Below are positions 53,023 to 62,666 of a stretch of 64,000 nucleotides of DNA, piece after piece. Positions within the stretch are counted from its first letter, which is position 1. Every line of letters begins with the position of its first letter. The position numbers were made by a program, and so were the translations under genes. The stretch comes from G958295935 sp965224235 (lineage in GTDB: Bacteria; Chloroflexota; Dehalococcoidia; Lucifugimonadales; Lucifugimonadaceae). The notes under the pieces were generated by a model. It was not told the DNA's origin, searched no databases, and saw only the letters and a list, made by a program, of their open reading frames with translations. The DNA lies in the NCBI GenBank assembly GCA_965224235.1, contig CBDCYP010000002.1:1178001-1242000 (forward strand). The letters run 5' to 3'.

Positions 53023-54266
53023 AAGTGTTTCCAGGTGAAGACCTGAACCGGCGTATTCGCCTGGGTGAAGATTCCACTCTGGAACTCAAGCGCGTCCTAT
53101 TGTCAGAGTCGAGAGTGACCGATCCGAAACGCGGAGACTTTGCTGACGAGCTTGCCGCTATGGCCAATGGCCCAGGTGGAACGTTGGTATTGGGAGTAGA
53201 CGACCGAAGTCGCCATGTGTTGGGGATTCCTATCGAGAGCCTCGATATGGTCGAAGGGTGGGTTCGCGAGATCTGCAACGATTCGATCAACCCGCCGCTC
53301 GACGCGATGATTCGGAAACTTGAGTTGCCCGGCGTCGCAGGCCATCTCGTCGCGGTAATCCGCATCGACATCCCCCGCAGCCTATTCGTCCACAGGAGTT
53401 CAGGCGGCTACTTCAGGAGGATTGGGAGTTCCAGGCGCGAGATGTCACCGGATATTCTTGCACGGCTCTTCCAGGAACGCAGCCAGAGCAGAGTGATTCG
53501 GTTTGATGAATCAGTGGTCCCGGGGACATCTCCGAGCGATCTGGACGAGAGTCTGGCTAGCCGATTCCTGCGTTATGACAGTGAATTGAGTGAAAACGCA
53601 CTGAGAAAACTGAGAATTGTGGTTCACGATGAAAATGGCGCCTTGCGACTCACAGTTGCTGGCGTGCTAATGTGTACTTCAGAGCCCGGGAACTGGATGC
53701 CACACGCTCAGATACAAGCTGTAAGTTACGCTGGCGAGCGACAGGATGTGAATTATCAGAGTGACGCCAGAGATTTCGTCGGCCCGCTGGATTCCCAAGT
53801 ACTCCAAGCACTACATTTCGTGCGCAAAAACATGCTTGTATATGCCACAAAGGCAGTAGCCCGAGTAGATCGTCCACAATTCAGCGAACGGGCCATCTTT
53901 GAAGCATTGGTCAACGCGGTGGCACATCGCGACTACTCAATGGCAGGCGCGCGAGTTCGTCTTCACATGTTCAGGAACCGCCTTGAGCTTTATGTGCCGG
54001 GCGCACTCGCCAACACTCTGACCCCGGACAGTATGGACCTGAGACAATATAGCCGGAATGAACTGATCGTTTCGCTGATGACTCGTTGCCGTGCTCCGTC
54101 GATGGAGGACATGGACCGCACACACATGATGGAACGAAGAGGTGACGGAGTTCCAATTATTCTTGATGAGAGCAGCGACCTCTCAGGGCGTCTACCAGAA
54201 TACACGCTGATTGACGATAGTGAGCTTCGCCTCGTTATCTGGGCCCCAACCAACGAAGCTCAATAG
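53019..54266 (+). CDS. AlbA_2 (Schlafen-type) and HATPase domain protein
   Basis: The N-terminal AlbA_2 domain reads EDSTLELKRVLLSESRVTD then DELAAMANGPGGTLVLGVDD. From about residue 290 RAIFEALVNAVAHRDYSMAG and later RGDGVPIILDES match the RecG-type HATPase_c_4 region. Such proteins bind nucleic acid and ATP and act as regulators or effectors in mobile and defence loci. The GTG start lies inside the preceding stop with GAGGA just upstream. The two genes almost certainly work together; the biochemical activity is unknown. Confidence 0.88.
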   Translation: MKVFPGEDLNRRIRLGEDSTLELKRVLLSESRVTDPKRGDFADELAAMANGPGGTLVLGVDDRSRHVLGIPIESLDMVEGWVREICNDSINPPLDAMIRKLELPGVAGHLVAVIRIDIPRSLFVHRSSGGYFRRIGSSRREMSPDILARLFQERSQSRVIRFDESVVPGTSPSDLDESLASRFLRYDSELSENALRKLRIVVHDENGALRLTVAGVLMCTSEPGNWMPHAQIQAVSYAGERQDVNYQSDARDFVGPLDSQVLQALHFVRKNMLVYATKAVARVDRPQFSERAIFEALVNAVAHRDYSMAGARVRLHMFRNRLELYVPGALANTLTPDSMDLRQYSRNELIVSLMTRCRAPSMEDMDRTHMMERRGDGVPIILDESSDLSGRLPEYTLIDDSELRLVIWAPTNEAQ

Positions 54267-54330
54267 TCATAACCCACGTCACACCATGCTCCACATCAAC
54301 CCCTCACCCGCCCAACAACCCCCCCACCAT

Positions 54331-54373
54331 GTAACCGCGTCTCTCGTGGACACCCGACCGTCCCCCCGACCAC
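54331..54373. repeat. Right copy of the 42-bp imperfect direct repeat
   Basis: GTAACCGCGTCTCTCGTGGA followed by CACCCGACCGTCCCCCCGAC matches 49661-49702 in the same orientation. A shorter third copy begins at 54948. The rest of 54267-54602 holds no gene. Confidence 0.6.
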
Positions 54374-54602
54374 GATCGGGGATCCTTGCCACAACCGTCG
54401 TCCTGAGAGCCCCCGCAATCACCATCCACCATCCACTAACAGGCACACACCCACACGCACCCCTCAACACGCGCTCCGAGCCGAAGTCCTGGCGATGGAA
54501 AGACGGCCCCAATCGGGGCGCCTGACCAGTGGCGGGCCGGGGGAAGCGCACAGGAATCAGGCTCGCAGAGTGTATACTCCAAAGATCACAATGGGAGACA
54601 GA

Positions 54603-54821
54603 ATGACGACGCTGGAAGAACGGGTCAGCCAGCTTGAAGGCGCTTACGAGCACACGGCGACCGAGGCGGATTTGATCGCCCTGCGCGGAGAATTCAACAT
54701 GATGCTGTTTCATGTGGAAGGATTGTCCAAAGCCGTCAGAGGTATGCAATCGAGGCTGGACGATATCATCGCCAGACCACGTCGCCGCATGGGATACAAC
54801 CCGACTGAGACGCAAGAATGA
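54603..54821 (+). CDS. Small coiled-coil protein
   Basis: The 72-residue product MTTLEERVSQLEGAYEHTAT... continues with ALRGEFNMMLFHVEGLSKAV, a heptad pattern giving a short coiled coil, then a basic patch (RPRRRMG). GGGAGA precedes the ATG by five bases. Small proteins of this sort are known in Chloroflexota but have no assigned function. Longer upstream in-frame extensions are not supported. Confidence 0.55.
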   Translation: MTTLEERVSQLEGAYEHTATEADLIALRGEFNMMLFHVEGLSKAVRGMQSRLDDIIARPRRRMGYNPTETQE

Positions 54822-55320
54822 CGGATCACCGAAGAAGCGCGTGACGGGTCCCCGAACGGAGTCGGGGACGATGGTTCCCGTGGCGGGGGATGACGGGCGT
54901 GGCGCCCTTGCCCCCCATGCCCGTTTCTTTCCGACATCCCCCGCCAGGTAACCGCGTCTCTCGCGGGAACCCCTGCAACCCCGCGTGGGGGCGTTGGTAA
55001 CCACAACCACGCCGAACACCCCCATGTCAAACCAAACACCTCCATGTCAAACCGAGCGCACGCCCTCATGTCATTCCGAGCGCACGCCCTCATGTCATTC
55101 CGAGCGCAGCCGAGGAACCTAAGCCATCCAGCCATCAGACCCGCCCCTCTCACCCCAGACCCTTCGACTGCGCTCAGGGTGACAGGCACACACCCGTGTT
55201 ACTCCGAGCCACTCAACTGTCATTCCCAGCACGTCCTTATGTCATCCTCAACACAGTCCTCATGTCATTCAAAGCGCACGCCCTCATGTCATTCCGAGCG
55301 CAGCCGAGGAATCTAGTCCC
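54822..55320. repeat. Repeat-rich spacer left of the GIY-YIG gene
   Basis: Multiple copies of CATTCCGAGCGCA with or without GCCGAGGAA occur, and one direct-repeat unit of about 130 bp (55183-55318) reappears at 55643-55800 beyond the GIY-YIG gene. Complementary-type motifs such as TCGACTGCGCTCAGGGTGAC also occur. There is no gene here; apparent frames translating the repeat are artefacts. Confidence 0.8.
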
Positions 55321-55626
55321 ATGTCCACAACAAACGCCCGACAGTACTACGTTTACATACTGACCAACGGGACCGGAACTCTCTACGTCGGTATGACCAA
55401 CGACCTCGAAAAAAGAATGTACGAACACAAGGCCAAACTCGTGGCAGGCTTTGCGAGCAAGTACAACCTCACCCGGCTCGCTTACTACGAACAGACCTCG
55501 GACGTCGAATCCGCGATAGCGCGGGAGAAGCAAATAAAGCGCTGGCGACGCAGCAAGAAAGTCACACTGATAGAGTCGTCAAACCCACGATGGAAGGACC
55601 TATCCCTCGATTGGTCCTTCGACTGA
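55321..55626 (+). CDS. Small GIY-YIG nuclease family protein
   Basis: QYYVYILTNGTGTLYVGMTN carries the paired YVYIL/LYVGMT strands of the GIY-YIG fold, followed by RMYEHKAKLVAGFASKYNL with the conserved Arg and His, a Tyr pair (LAYYEQ) and Glu in IAREKQIKRW. The 101-residue length is that of the UPF0213/YhbQ group, single-domain proteins that may nick DNA. It lies between two copies of a ~130-bp direct repeat. Confidence 0.92.
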   Translation: MSTTNARQYYVYILTNGTGTLYVGMTNDLEKRMYEHKAKLVAGFASKYNLTRLAYYEQTSDVESAIAREKQIKRWRRSKKVTLIESSNPRWKDLSLDWSFD

Positions 55627-56139
55627 TAAACGGCTGTTATTCCAGGCACACACCCGTGTTACTCTGAGCCACTCAACTGTCATTCCCAGCACGTCCTTAT
55701 GTCATCCTCAACACAGTCCTCATGTCATTCTGAGCGCACGCCCTCATGTCATTCCGAGGCGCACGCCCTCATGTCATTCCGAGCGCAGCCGAGGAATCTA
55801 AGCCATCCAGCTGGCAGACCCGCCCCTCTTACCCCAGACCCCTCGGCTACGCTCGGGGTGACAGGTAGATGTACAGTGTCACAGGTAGGTGTACAGGGTG
55901 AGAGAGGGATTGTCGGAATGGCCAGGTGGGCATTAAAGGTGATTATTATTTGTCATTCAAAGCGCACGCCCTCATGTCATTCCGAGCGCAGCCGAGGAAC
56001 CTAAGCCATCCATCCAACAGACCCGCCCCTCTCACCCCGAACCCTCCACCGCTACCCTATATCTATCGCGCCCGGTCAAGGTCGCGTGGTGATCGGCCCG
56101 ACCCTCGCCAGGCCGTAGGCGGAGGTACTGAGGAAAGAA
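55627..56139. repeat. Repeat-rich spacer right of the GIY-YIG gene
   Basis: 55643-55800 repeats the segment at 55183-55318; further copies of CATTCCGAGCGCAGCCGAGG occur near 55772 and 55978, and a complementary TCGGCTACGCTCGGGGTGAC near 55844. No gene is seen. Confidence 0.8.
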
Positions 56140-57198
56140 ATGAACAAAGAAAAACTAAAGAAAGAATGGCTTTTCAGCAACTCATTGGTTGCTTTCGCGG
56201 GCGCGTCCCTGATGGTTATGTATTCTCAAATACCGGACGGCGGTTACAAACTTACCTCCGATGCAACGGCCGAAGCCTTCCTGTCCGGCGCGTCGGTATT
56301 ACTCTTCGTCCTACTTTTAGGCTTGTCGTTCGTCCTCGGGGCGGCTTCCTTAATACAGCCGATTCGGTCTTGGACACTTCGCAAAATCCGTCCCAGGTTC
56401 TCTCCACTCCTGAATATAGCAACGGTGTTTGCATTCATCCTGAGTTGGCTAACTGCATACTTTGAACTCCCCCGGGATCAACTGTTGTCGCTGGTTCTGT
56501 TCTGGAGCGGCACAGGTATGCTCGTCGTCATTTTTATCAAGGTCATGTACGCGCCATTAAAGAGTATTATTTCCGGGCTCCTATATCTCTTTAAGCACCT
56601 GTTTGGAGCCCTCATGCGGACGAGTCTCCGCGACCGGGTACGCAACCTCCGCGCCCGCCTGGATTCACTCGTTAACAAAGTCATGAGCATTAAAGACCAC
56701 TTGCGCGACTTTCGTTCACTACTGTTAAAGGCGAACCCAATCAGCATTGACGGTTTTATGTACGTCATCGGGGTTGTGGTAGGGTTCATCGCCTTTATTG
56801 CCGTCGTGTTGTGGTTCTTGGCGTACTTCTCCAATAATGATAAGCCCGACATCGGCGCACCTCTATTCACACTCGCACAGGTTATGGCGATCTTCGGCGG
56901 ATTCGGTTTTGTCGCTGGTTTCTCCGGGCATCGTTACAGTCAACTCAAAAACAACATGCGTTACGTTGGGGCGCTACACCTCATCTCAGCCTTGGGATTC
57001 AGCCTGCTCGGTATGATGTTGCCGATCTCAACCGGCGCCGACGTAAAGAGCTTTGATGGGGCTTTTTTGGTAGCGCTTAGCATCGCGGCCTTCCTCATGG
57101 CCGCTGTTGGGTTCACTTTGGGCACAATCCTCTGGGTGAGCCAGTTGCACAAGCTAATGGGGTACCAGAACCCCAACGACGAACAGCCCGATCCCTAA
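56140..57198 (+). CDS. Polytopic membrane protein of unknown function
   Basis: The 352-residue protein has about eight hydrophobic helices, four before a charged cytoplasmic loop of roughly residues 145-195 (RTSLRDRVRNLRARLDSLVN) and four after it (YVIGVVVGFIAFIAVVLWFL onward). No transporter or enzyme motif is recognised. GAGGAAAG precedes the ATG. It is flanked by repeats on both sides. Confidence 0.65.
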   Translation: MNKEKLKKEWLFSNSLVAFAGASLMVMYSQIPDGGYKLTSDATAEAFLSGASVLLFVLLLGLSFVLGAASLIQPIRSWTLRKIRPRFSPLLNIATVFAFILSWLTAYFELPRDQLLSLVLFWSGTGMLVVIFIKVMYAPLKSIISGLLYLFKHLFGALMRTSLRDRVRNLRARLDSLVNKVMSIKDHLRDFRSLLLKANPISIDGFMYVIGVVVGFIAFIAVVLWFLAYFSNNDKPDIGAPLFTLAQVMAIFGGFGFVAGFSGHRYSQLKNNMRYVGALHLISALGFSLLGMMLPISTGADVKSFDGAFLVALSIAAFLMAAVGFTLGTILWVSQLHKLMGYQNPNDEQPDP

Positions 57199-57226
57199 CC
57201 CCCCTGGGAAATACACCGTCCCCTCC

Positions 57227-57554
57227 ACATAGCCGCACCCCCAGACCGCCGCCATCCTCCACCCTCTTGTTACACGTGTTACACGCGGTACGCGCTCCGC
57301 CCGCGCGCACGCATCAGGTGGCGAGCGTATGAGAGCGTACGATGCGGCGGGCCGCACCCGCCCCCGCGGCTCTCGCGTCCCCGCGCGCGCCCAACCCAAA
57401 ACCACTCCACCGTCTCCTCCACATAGCCGCGCCCCCAATCCGCCGCCATCCTCCACCCTCTTGTATACGCGGTACGCGCCCCGCCCGCGCACCCGCATGA
57501 GGTGGCGAGCGTATGAGAGCGTACGATGCGGCGGGCCGCACCCGCCCCCGCGGC
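57227..57554. repeat. Direct duplication of a GC-rich non-coding segment
   Basis: A unit of about 135-145 bp at 57227-57373 recurs at 57419-57554 (shared CACATAGCCGC, CCGCCATCCTCCACCCTCTT, GGTGGCGAGCGTATGAGAGC and CGATGCGGCGGGCCGCACCC). The 57199-58106 stretch otherwise holds no supported gene. Confidence 0.85.
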
Positions 57555-58106
57555 TCCATCGTTCGTTCATGCCCGCGCGCCCAACCCAACCCAAACCATT
57601 CCATACCACTCCATAACCATGCGCCCGCGTGCCCGCCCTTTCCCCATTCCCCATGCCCCCGGCTATCTCTCGTCTGCCTAATCCCCGCGGGATAGCGGGA
57701 TAGGCAGACGAGGGAATCTCTTGCCCCAAACCCGTCCCCTGCCCACCTTGCCGACCGTGTTCCGCGCAACCGCCGGCACAGCCGGGAACGTCCCCCAACG
57801 TGCCCGACGGCGCCAGGCGCCCCCCACCCTCAACATGCCCGATACCGGCAGCAATACGTATTGACACCAACTCTGCCGAACGGTAAATTCGCTATGTTGT
57901 GCGATTCAGGGATGGAAGAGTCGCGCCATCCAAAAATTGCTGAATTGAGGAAGTACATGTTGAATCGGCCGTTAACAGCAGTGATGGCACGGATCGTTGA
58001 GGCTGTCGGCGCGCTCGTCGCCGTTCTCACGAAGCCATTTGTTTCGCTTGATCTGGGATATGCGCAAGTTGTCCCTGGCCCAAAATCCCGCAAAGTGAGG
58101 CAGTTC

Positions 58107-61100
58107 ATGCTTAACAGACCCTTCAAATCGGTGATCGCCCGAACTGCTATCTTCGCTCTCGCCCTGTCGCTGGCCATCTCCTTCGTTTCTGTGGGACTGA
58201 CCCCCGCGGCATTCGCCCAGACGGCGGATGCGCCGAAGTGCGTGCCGGACGATGACGATGGTGTAACGGAGTGCTCCTACGAGGAGAACGGCACGGATGT
58301 TGTGACCACCTTCAGCAGCGCGTCCGACCCCGAGGGAGCGGAGGTCGAGTGGGCCGTTGAAGGCCCCGACGCGGCCGACTTCGACGCCACGGGCGGCGTG
58401 CTCACCTTCAAAAAGTCTCCCAACTACGAAATGCCGTCTGACAGGGACGATGACCTCGACACGGATGGCGACCAAAACGCCGGTGACAACGAGTACAAGG
58501 TATCGGTGAGGGTTACCGAGCTTCTGGCCGAGGGCCAGGACCCTCCGGCCCTGTCTACTGTGGCGAAAGTCACCGTGAAAGTCACCGATGTCGAAGAGAA
58601 AGGCTCATTAGACTTGAGCCGGCTGCAGCCCCAGGTTGGGGAGGACCTGGAGGCGACCTTGAGTGACCCTGACCGCGGCGAGGGCAATTCCCAAGACCCC
58701 TCCGGCCAAACGTGGCAGTGGTCCGTGCCCAAGGTTAAGAGGCCCACAATCAACAACGAAGATCACTGGCAGGCTGCCGCTTCGCCAGGGAACACTGCTG
58801 GTACCTACTCACCGGCCGCGGGTGACGTGGGCAAGTCCCTGCGTGTGATGGTGACCTACACGGACGCGCAGGGCGCCGACAAGAAGGCGTACCTGGAGTC
58901 GTACCATCCTGTGAGGGCCGTGCCGACCAGCACGAATACGGCGCCCAACTACGACAACACAGATATCGAGTTCTCGATATCGGAGGACTCGACCGTAGGT
59001 GCCGACGTGGGTACCCCGGTTGTGGCCACGGACGCAGATCGGGACGACATCATCACCTACGTGCTGAGTGGTGGTGGCGACGAAGCCCACTTCAAAATAG
59101 ACAAGAAGACGGGCCAGTTGACGGTTGGCGTTGGCGTCAAGCTGGATCATGAGCAAGGCGGCGATGAGGGCGAGGGTGTTTACGAGGTCGAAGTCATTGC
59201 CTACGATCCTTCAAACAACACAGACGGCGGTGCGTATACCGCAAAAGTGAACATCACGGCGACGGACGTGAACGAAGCTCCGACGGTCACAGGAAGTACA
59301 GAGGGGGAAATTCCGGAGAAAAGCAGTACTCCGGCGGGCGATCTCTACACCCCCTTCGAGGAGACTTACAACAAGACTGACGTCGACGACGGAGACGAGA
59401 CGACGTTCTCGCTATCCGGCGCCGACAAGGACCTTTTCGACCTCTCTGCGGCCGGTGTTCTGACGTTTAAGGACGATCCCGACTTCGAGAACCCGAAGGA
59501 CGATAACAAGGACAACGCCTACAAGGTGACCGTGGTGGCGACCGACAAGGATGGTCTCACCGGTACCAAGGACGTGACCATCAAGGTGATCAACTTTAGC
59601 GAGGGCGGCAAAGTGATGCTGTCGACTATCCAGCCGGGGGTTGGGGTGGCGATAACGGCCGATTTGACCGATCCCGACGGTGGGGTCACCGCCGCCAAGT
59701 GGCAGTGGTTGAGCTCGGATACCGCAGACGGCACATTCAAGAAAATCGCCGGCCGCACGTCTTCCAGCTACACGCCAACCGACGAGGGCAAGTTCCTCCG
59801 GGTGACGGTGAGGTACCGTGACAAAGCGTCGCCCGAGGACGACCCGGATTCTTCGGAGTCGGTCACGGAAACCTCGGCCAACGCCGCGCGCGCAGTGCCC
59901 GAGGTGAACGAAGCGCCCGAGTTCGGAAGCGCCTCGATTACAAGAGAGGTGAACGAGAACGAGACGGGCAACGTGGGCGATCCGGTTACCGCGGATGACG
60001 CCGACGGGGACGCGCTGACCTACAGTCTCAGCGGCGGCGCCGATATGAGTTCGTTCAAGATAGTTCAGGGATCCGGCCAGATACAGGTCGGCGACGGAAC
60101 GAAGCTGGACGCCGAGGGCAAGACCAGCTACAAGGTCGAGGTCACGGCAGCGGACCCGTTCGGTGAGAGCGCCACCACGACGGTGACCATCACGGTCAAG
60201 AACGTGAACGAAGCGCCGGACTTCAAGGCCGAGGACCCCGATGACTACGAAGAGAACGGCACGGGCCCTGTGGCGACGCTCAAGGCGGAGGACCCTGAGG
60301 GCGCTGGCGTCGAGTGGAGCCTCCGGGGGCTCGACGGAGAGTTCTTCTCCATCGACGCCGACGGTGTGCTGACCTTCAAAAAGTCACCTGACTTCGAGGC
60401 GCCGACGGACAAGAATCGGGACGCTGACATTGATGAGACCGTGGTAGCCGAAGCGGCCAAAGACAACGACTACCTGGTTACGATTCAAGCCACGGAGGTG
60501 CGTGCCGCGGATGCCGACGGTGCGACCATGTCGACCACCCAGGACATTACCGTAACGGTCAAGAACGTGGACGAGCCCGGATCGATAGACCTGAGCCGGC
60601 TGCAGCCCCAGGTTGGGCAGTATCTGGAAGCGACCTTGAGCGATCCTGACGGCGTCACGGCGAATACTGAGACGTGGCAGTGGTCCGTGCCCAAGGTTGA
60701 GAGGCCCAAACTCGAAAACAACAACCACTGGTCCGATGCGGCCGTTTCTGGTGACACAGACGCAACCTACTCGCCGGTCGAGGAGAACGTGGGCAAGTCC
60801 CTGCGTGTGATGGTGACCTACACGGACGCGCAGGGCGCCGACAAGAAGGCGTACCTGGAGTCGTACCATCCTGTGAGGGCCGTGCCGACCAGCACGAATA
60901 CGGCGCCCAACTACGACAACACAGATATCAAGTTCTCGATATCGGAGGCCTCGCCCGTAGGCGCCGCCGTGGGTACCCCGGTTGTGGCCACAGACGCAGA
61001 TCGGGACGACATCATCACCTACGTGCTGAGTGGTGGTGGCGACGAAGCCCACTTCAAAATAGACAAGAAGACGGGCCAGTTGACGGTTGGCGTCAAGCTG

Positions 61101-62666
61101 GATCATGAGCAAGGCGGCGAAGACGGCGAGGGTGTTTACGAGGTCGAAGTCATTGCCTACGATCCTTCAAACAACACAGGCGCTGCGAATACCGCAAAAG
61201 TGAACATCACGGCGACGGACGTGAACGAAGCTCCGACGGTCACAGGAAGTACAGAGGGGGAAATTCCGGAGAAAAGCAGTACTCCGACGGGCGATGGCTA
61301 CACCCCCTTCGAGGAGACTTACAACAAGACTGACGTCGACGACGGAGACGAGACGACGTTCTCGCTATCCGGCGACGACAAGGACCTTTTCGACCTCTCT
61401 GAGGGCGGTGTTCTGACGTTTAAGGACGATCCCGACTTCGAGAACCCGAAGGACGATAACAAGGACAACGCCTACAAGGTGACCGTGGAGGCGACCGACA
61501 AGAATGGTCTCACCGGCGCTAAGGACGTGACCATCGAGGTGATCAACGTTAACGAGGGCGGCAAAGTGATGCTGTCGACTATCCAGCCAGGGGTTGATCA
61601 GGAGATAACGGCCACGGTGACCGATCCCGACGATGGGGTCACCGGCGCCAAGTGGCAGTGGTTGAGCTCGGATACCGCAGCCGGCACATTCACGGACATC
61701 GACGGCGCCATGTCTTCCAGCTACACGCCAACCGAAGAGGGCAAGTTCCTCAAGGTGACGGTGACGTACCGTGACAATGCGTCGCCCAAGGACGACCCGG
61801 ATACTGCCGATGTTGAGGAGGGACGGGGAAGCCCGATCACGGCGACATCGGCCAACGCGGCGCGCGCAGTGCCCGCCGTGAACAACGCGCCCGAGTTCGG
61901 AAGCGCCTCGATTACAAGAGAGGTGAACGAGAACGAGACGGGCAACGTGGGCGATCCGGTTACCGCGGATGACGCGGACAAGGACGCGCTGACCTACAGT
62001 CTCAGCGGCGGGGCAGACAAGGCCGCCTTCGACATCAACCAGGCGACCGGTCAGATAACGGTGGGCGCCGGTACGGAGTTGAACTATGAGGGGAGTCAGA
62101 AGACCTACATGGTCGAGGTGACGGCGACCGACCCGTTCGGTAAGAGCGCCACCACGACGGTGACCATCACGGTCAAGAACGTGAACGAGGCGCCGGACCT
62201 GACGCTCTCGACGCTCGAAACGCCAATGGGTGTTGTAGGACTCAACTCGGTCTCCTATGCGGAGAACGGCATGGATGCGGTCGGGACCTACACGGCTGCG
62301 GGCGCAACGTCCTGGTCGGTGTCGGGAGACGACTCTGGAGACTTCACCATCAGTAGTGGCGGCGAGCTCGCCTTCAGCGTCCCGCCCGACTTCGAGGCGC
62401 CGGCGGACGCAGACACCGACAACGTGTACATGGTGACCGTGACGGCCAGGGACGGCGCCGACAGCGCCATGTTCGCCGTAACCGTGACCGTGACCGACGT
62501 GGACGACACGGAGATACCAGGCACGTTCGACCCGTTGTTGTCCTACGACGCCGACAACGACGGATCGATCAACAAGGATGAGGTGTTCGACGCAATTGAC
62601 GACTACTTCGCAAGGACGATCACCAAGGAACAGGTGTTTGAGGTCATCGATCTGTACTTCCAGTAA
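58107..62666 (+). CDS. Large cadherin-like repeat surface protein with Ca-binding C-terminus
   Basis: Starting at the ATG at 58107 (GTGAGG upstream), the product has 1519 residues. A signal peptide covers about residues 1-37 (LALSLAISFVSVGLTPAAFA). Tandem cadherin-like domains carry the DxNEAP linkers (VTDVNEAP, VKNVNEAP) and DxD sites that bind Ca2+. A block of about 650 residues with STNTAPNYDNTDI and TFSLSG-type units is repeated nearly exactly once (nucleotide offset about 1.96 kb). The end, DADNDGSINKDEVFDAIDDY, is an EF-hand-like loop, then a helix. It is probably exported and anchored or secreted, with adhesive function. Confidence 0.9.
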   Translation: MLNRPFKSVIARTAIFALALSLAISFVSVGLTPAAFAQTADAPKCVPDDDDGVTECSYEENGTDVVTTFSSASDPEGAEVEWAVEGPDAADFDATGGVLTFKKSPNYEMPSDRDDDLDTDGDQNAGDNEYKVSVRVTELLAEGQDPPALSTVAKVTVKVTDVEEKGSLDLSRLQPQVGEDLEATLSDPDRGEGNSQDPSGQTWQWSVPKVKRPTINNEDHWQAAASPGNTAGTYSPAAGDVGKSLRVMVTYTDAQGADKKAYLESYHPVRAVPTSTNTAPNYDNTDIEFSISEDSTVGADVGTPVVATDADRDDIITYVLSGGGDEAHFKIDKKTGQLTVGVGVKLDHEQGGDEGEGVYEVEVIAYDPSNNTDGGAYTAKVNITATDVNEAPTVTGSTEGEIPEKSSTPAGDLYTPFEETYNKTDVDDGDETTFSLSGADKDLFDLSAAGVLTFKDDPDFENPKDDNKDNAYKVTVVATDKDGLTGTKDVTIKVINFSEGGKVMLSTIQPGVGVAITADLTDPDGGVTAAKWQWLSSDTADGTFKKIAGRTSSSYTPTDEGKFLRVTVRYRDKASPEDDPDSSESVTETSANAARAVPEVNEAPEFGSASITREVNENETGNVGDPVTADDADGDALTYSLSGGADMSSFKIVQGSGQIQVGDGTKLDAEGKTSYKVEVTAADPFGESATTTVTITVKNVNEAPDFKAEDPDDYEENGTGPVATLKAEDPEGAGVEWSLRGLDGEFFSIDADGVLTFKKSPDFEAPTDKNRDADIDETVVAEAAKDNDYLVTIQATEVRAADADGATMSTTQDITVTVKNVDEPGSIDLSRLQPQVGQYLEATLSDPDGVTANTETWQWSVPKVERPKLENNNHWSDAAVSGDTDATYSPVEENVGKSLRVMVTYTDAQGADKKAYLESYHPVRAVPTSTNTAPNYDNTDIKFSISEASPVGAAVGTPVVATDADRDDIITYVLSGGGDEAHFKIDKKTGQLTVGVKLDHEQGGEDGEGVYEVEVIAYDPSNNTGAANTAKVNITATDVNEAPTVTGSTEGEIPEKSSTPTGDGYTPFEETYNKTDVDDGDETTFSLSGDDKDLFDLSEGGVLTFKDDPDFENPKDDNKDNAYKVTVEATDKNGLTGAKDVTIEVINVNEGGKVMLSTIQPGVDQEITATVTDPDDGVTGAKWQWLSSDTAAGTFTDIDGAMSSSYTPTEEGKFLKVTVTYRDNASPKDDPDTADVEEGRGSPITATSANAARAVPAVNNAPEFGSASITREVNENETGNVGDPVTADDADKDALTYSLSGGADKAAFDINQATGQITVGAGTELNYEGSQKTYMVEVTATDPFGKSATTTVTITVKNVNEAPDLTLSTLETPMGVVGLNSVSYAENGMDAVGTYTAAGATSWSVSGDDSGDFTISSGGELAFSVPPDFEAPADADTDNVYMVTVTARDGADSAMFAVTVTVTDVDDTEIPGTFDPLLSYDADNDGSINKDEVFDAIDDYFARTITKEQVFEVIDLYFQ

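Noticed and set aside
55044..55316. Open frame translating the repeat as CHSERSRGI-type peptides
   Set aside because: It is a translation of the interspersed repeat and has no homology or ribosome binding site.
55063..56010. Repeated CATTCCGAGCGCA units as a possible CRISPR array
   Set aside because: Repeat lengths and spacings are irregular, the units are nested within a larger duplication, and no cas genes are near.
57154..57870. Minus-strand 238-codon open frame rich in Gly and Arg
   Set aside because: It runs through the GC-rich direct duplication; composition is that of repeat translation, not of a protein.
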